Shown in pieces: positions 14,689 to 17,013 of a stretch of DNA of 17,013 bases. Below the pieces are notes generated by a model, which was not told the DNA's origin, did not search any database, and worked only from the letters and a program-made list of their open reading frames with translations. Source of the stretch: an uncultured Verrucomicrobiota bacterium (lineage in GTDB: Bacteria > Verrucomicrobiota > Kiritimatiellia > RFP12 > UBA1067); contig CALYRV010000032.1 of assembly GCA_945483525.1 (NCBI GenBank), forward strand, positions 1 to 17,013. Reading direction: 5' to 3'. Both the position numbers and the translations under genes were made by a program. Every line of letters begins with the position of its first letter. The first letter of the stretch is position 1.

Positions 14689-16095
14689 ATGCAGATTTCT
14701 AAGCGAGACTTTCTTAAGCAACTTGGCTTCTTCGGCGCGGCTAGCGTGACCGGTGCGGCTTTCGGTGATGAGTTCGTCCAGATGAGCGGCGGACTTCCAG
14801 ACGGCGGCTGTGGCGATCCTCAGAACCTTTGGTTCGGCCGTCATATATTTCCGCTGGAGCATACGATGTCCGATCGTCCCAGTTGCTATCTCAAGGACGG
14901 TAAGGTTTATGAGCCAGCGAAGGAGATCTCGATTTTCCATTCTGCCGATGTCGTCGTGGTGGGTGGAGGCCCCGCCGGCTTCGCTGCTGCGATTGCCGCT
15001 GCGAAGACCGGCGCGACGGTTGCGCTGATTGAGCGGTATGGTTCGCTAGGTGGACTTTTCACCAACGGCATGGTGCTCATCATGCTCGCGACTTCGCGCC
15101 TAGAAGACGGCAAATGGAATCTCGTCACGCGCGGTGTTTGTAGCGAGTTCATGGAGCGCGCCGGAAAGTTCGGTACTGATTTTTCCTCGCGCCCGACTAA
15201 TACCTGTCCCAAGTCCCACTGGCAACCGACGGTTGACCCTGAATGCGCTAAGGTACTGATGGACGAGATGATCGCCGAACAGAAAAACATCTCGATGTTC
15301 TTCCATTGTTGGGGTGTCGATACGATTCAAGACGGAGATAAGGTTCAGGGCGTGATTTTCGAGTCCAAGGAAGGACGTCATGCGGTCCTCGCCAAACAGG
15401 TTGTTGACTGCACCGGCGATGCGGACGTCCTCTTCCAGGCAGGAGGTGACTACAGTCAGATCACGTCCGCGATGTCCACGGTTTTCCGGTGGGGAAATAT
15501 GGACACGATCAAGTCAGGTCCTGAAGGTCGTAAAGCCAAGTTCGTTGAACATGGAAATGAAGGCAATGCCGATGCATACTGGTGTGCCGCTTCAATGAAT
15601 ACCGCGAATGGCATCTCCGTCAGGGATCTTACTCGTGTCGAGATCTCAGAACGCAAGAAAAACTGGCAGAAGGTGTTGAAGATGCGGTCGACTCCGGGTT
15701 GGGAGAAGGTCTATACGATCAACTCCGCTTCCCAGATCGGCATCCGAGGAACGCGGCTCGTCGATTCGGAATTTGTCATCGGGCGCAAAGAGATCGCCGA
15801 CGGCTTCGATACGAAGGATGTCATCGGCTGGTGCGGACATGACGGGCCCCATAAGGCGTTCCCGGTTGTCTATCGTCAGCTTCTCCCGAAGAAGATTGAG
15901 AACCTTTTGTGTGCAGGCCGCTGTCTTGGCAGAGGCGACACGATTGATACTTTCCGCCTGATTTGCCCCTGTTTCATGACTGGCGAAGCCGCCGGCACCG
16001 CCGCTGCGCTCGCCGCGCTTCATGATACGACTCCACGAGCGCTCGACGTCGGGCTTCTCCAGAAGACGCTTCGCGCAAACGGACAGTTCCTCTAA
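14689..16095 (+). CDS. FAD-dependent oxidoreductase (FAD_oxidored family), possibly Tat-exported
   Basis: The 468-aa flavoprotein has the dinucleotide-binding motif VVVVGGGPAGFAAA at about 88-101, the ribose-binding Glu115 in ALIERYGSLGG, the VDCTGDADV motif in the middle, and the C-terminal FAD segment NLLCAGRCLG...TGEAAGTAAALA. The reaction and substrate cannot be told. The N-terminus MQISKRDFLKQLGFFGAASVTGAAFG looks like a Tat signal (S/T-R-R-x-F-L-K) with Lys-Arg in place of Arg-Arg. KR variants can work but are rarer. It starts 9 bp after the pilin stop behind a GGGGGCGGG stretch that can serve as ribosome-binding site, so it is probably co-transcribed with the pilin genes. Confidence 0.88.
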   Translation: MQISKRDFLKQLGFFGAASVTGAAFGDEFVQMSGGLPDGGCGDPQNLWFGRHIFPLEHTMSDRPSCYLKDGKVYEPAKEISIFHSADVVVVGGGPAGFAAAIAAAKTGATVALIERYGSLGGLFTNGMVLIMLATSRLEDGKWNLVTRGVCSEFMERAGKFGTDFSSRPTNTCPKSHWQPTVDPECAKVLMDEMIAEQKNISMFFHCWGVDTIQDGDKVQGVIFESKEGRHAVLAKQVVDCTGDADVLFQAGGDYSQITSAMSTVFRWGNMDTIKSGPEGRKAKFVEHGNEGNADAYWCAASMNTANGISVRDLTRVEISERKKNWQKVLKMRSTPGWEKVYTINSASQIGIRGTRLVDSEFVIGRKEIADGFDTKDVIGWCGHDGPHKAFPVVYRQLLPKKIENLLCAGRCLGRGDTIDTFRLICPCFMTGEAAGTAAALAALHDTTPRALDVGLLQKTLRANGQFL

Positions 16096-16135
16096 TTTGG
16101 ATGCGCTGAGCCTTCGCCTCGTCATTTCAGAAGTT

Positions 16136-16801
16136 ATGAGATCTGTAGCAGAAATCCGGAACGACATTGACAAGGCAGATGATGCGATTGTCGCGGCGCT
16201 TAATACGCGTTTTGCGCTGAGCGATGAGATGCTGAAGACCAAGCAGGCGATCCGTGACGCCGGTGGGGACTGTCCCCCGGTCGATCCTAAACGCGAGAAG
16301 GAGATCTGTGAGCGGATGATGTCCGCAGCACCGCTCGCTCATCGCGACACCGTCTTCTCGATTTACGAGCGCATTCTCGGCGGTTCGCGCGGTATGGTCG
16401 AGACGATCGCCCGCGGAGTCTGTATTCAAAATGGTAAGGTGTTGCTCTGCAAGGCGAAGGGCGGCAAGTCAACATATCTTCCCGGCGGTCATATCGAGTT
16501 CGGTGAGACTGGTGCCGCTGCGCTGGTACGCGAGATCAAGGAAGAGCTCGGCGTTAATTCTTCCTGCAATGAATTCCTCACTATTGTCGAGAATTCCTTC
16601 CTTCAGCATGGACGCCACCATGCTGAGATCAATCTGGTTTATAAACTTGACATTCCATCTCTCCTGGCTTCACCATCTTCACTCCCAGCATCTCAAGAGG
16701 ACTGGATAGAGTTTGAGTGGCATGATGTCCACGACCTTGATAATGCCAATCTGCTGCCAGTGGAGATGGTTGGGGTTGTTAAAGCCGCAAAGAACACCTA
16801 A
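16136..16801 (+). CDS. Chorismate mutase (AroQ) fused to a Nudix hydrolase
   Basis: The 221-aa protein has two domains. Residues 1-88 are an AroQ-type chorismate mutase with Arg8, Arg25, Lys36 (or Lys34), Asp50, Arg53 and Glu54 matching active-site residues of the family (chorismate to prephenate, toward Phe/Tyr). Residues 90-221 are a Nudix domain with a complete box, Gly118-x5-Glu124-x7-REIKEELGV, expected to bind Mg and hydrolyse a nucleoside diphosphate-linked substrate. ATG16136 was chosen because earlier in-frame codons overlap the preceding gene and lie outside the domain. A Ser/Pro/Leu-rich stretch (about residues 172-186) interrupts the Nudix domain. It lies 40 bp after the oxidoreductase and is probably in the same transcript. 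The Nudix substrate is unknown. Confidence 0.88.
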   Translation: MRSVAEIRNDIDKADDAIVAALNTRFALSDEMLKTKQAIRDAGGDCPPVDPKREKEICERMMSAAPLAHRDTVFSIYERILGGSRGMVETIARGVCIQNGKVLLCKAKGGKSTYLPGGHIEFGETGAAALVREIKEELGVNSSCNEFLTIVENSFLQHGRHHAEINLVYKLDIPSLLASPSSLPASQEDWIEFEWHDVHDLDNANLLPVEMVGVVKAAKNT

Positions 16802-16848
16802 AGAGATTTAGCGTGTTTGTATAGCGACTTTTTGAATAAAATTCGGCC

Positions 16849-16872
16849 AAATTATAGCCAATATAATTTTTT
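16849..16872 (+). terminator. AT-only hairpin with T-run
   Basis: AAATTATA (16849-16856) pairs with TATAATTT (16862-16869) around a 5-nt loop, running into six T (16867-16872). As a terminator it would be weak because it has no G-C pairs. It also lies immediately upstream of the next promoter, where it could act as an AT-rich UP element. Confidence 0.35.
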
Positions 16873-16914
16873 CAAAAAACCTACTTGTCAAGTAGTAGGA
16901 GATTTTGATATACT
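16861..16914 (+). promoter_or_regulatory. Promoter with AT-rich upstream element, probably for an rRNA operon
   Basis: TTGTCA (16885-16890) and TATACT (16909-16914) are separated by 18 nt. The 24 bases upstream (about 16861-16884) are strongly A/T with A and T tracts, like an UP element. The -35 sits within the palindrome CTACTTGTCAAGTAG (16881-16895). Transcription would begin near 16921. Confidence 0.6.
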
Positions 16915-16943
16915 ACCTTCTTGTTCGCTCCTGAAGTGAACGT

Positions 16944-16955
16944 TGCTCTTTGAAA
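16944..16955 (+). promoter_or_regulatory. boxA-like antitermination site of an rRNA leader
   Basis: TGCTCTTTGAAA closely matches the rrn boxA (TGCTCTTTAACA in E. coli), and the following AATTGG resembles pre-16S leaders in many bacteria. No gene lies in 16956-17013. The 16S rRNA gene probably starts just beyond the window; this cannot be confirmed here. Confidence 0.6.
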
Positions 16956-17013
16956 ATTGGAAGTTGGAAATTAAAGAGAATTACAACTCATATACGAGAT
17001 TAACAAGTTTCTT

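Noticed and set aside
14053..14940. 295-codon open frame on the - strand
   Set aside because: Spans the antisense of the H-x(n)-DG pilin and the oxidoreductase start, both of which are well supported.

Overview
The window is a bacterial chromosome segment read almost entirely on the + strand. Gene content points to the PVC superphylum, most likely a Kiritimatiellota/Lentisphaerota-type or other Verrucomicrobiota-like lineage. The reasons are a dense series of prepilin-type (FTLIE) proteins, one with an H-x(n)-DG tail, a GspF/PilC protein with a Pro/Ala/Lys linker, and short CAAC/TCAAC-type low-complexity repeats between and inside housekeeping genes. This placement is an inference; no rRNA or marker protein in the window settles it.

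Layout. (1) 1-258: the 3' part of tRNA-Gln(CUG), a terminator, a promoter, tRNA-Leu(UAA) and a terminator-like hairpin. (2) 265-3502: a proteostasis cluster in the common order tig-clpP-clpX, with a sigma70-type promoter before tig. A low-complexity repeat fills the tig-clpP gap, and a related G-poor repeat lies in frame inside clpX, next to the ClpP-docking IGF loop. (3) 3560-3886: panD (aspartate 1-decarboxylase), giving beta-alanine for pantothenate/CoA. (4) 3887-4555: about 670 bases with no credible gene but much secondary structure, including a nested palindrome of up to about 150 nt, two further hairpins, a 19-nt operator-like palindrome and a good promoter.

(5) 4556-14679: a gspF/pilC gene followed by nine consecutive pseudopilin-like genes, mostly with ATGA or TGATG stop/start overlaps. 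They can be matched tentatively to GspG-like (three), GspH-, GspI-, GspJ- and GspK-like proteins, an unassigned pilin and an H-x(n)-DG pilin. The GspK-like protein is 1044 aa, far larger than ordinary GspK. No assembly ATPase, secretin, GspL/M or prepilin peptidase is in the window, so those would have to be encoded elsewhere. (6) 14689-16801: an FAD-dependent oxidoreductase with a Tat-like N-terminus, 9 bases after the last pilin, then an unusual chorismate mutase-Nudix fusion. Regions 5 and 6 could be one transcript of about 12 kb. (7) 16802-17013: no gene, but an AT-rich upstream element, a promoter, and a boxA-like TGCTCTTTGAAA. This looks like the leader of an rRNA operon whose 16S gene would begin just past the window.

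The most interesting signals are the giant GspK-like tip candidate in a nine-pseudopilin operon, the G9 tract in the GspH-like gene that could act as a phase switch, the repeat insertion beside the ClpX IGF loop, the AroQ-Nudix fusion, and the large nested palindrome at 4001-4148.
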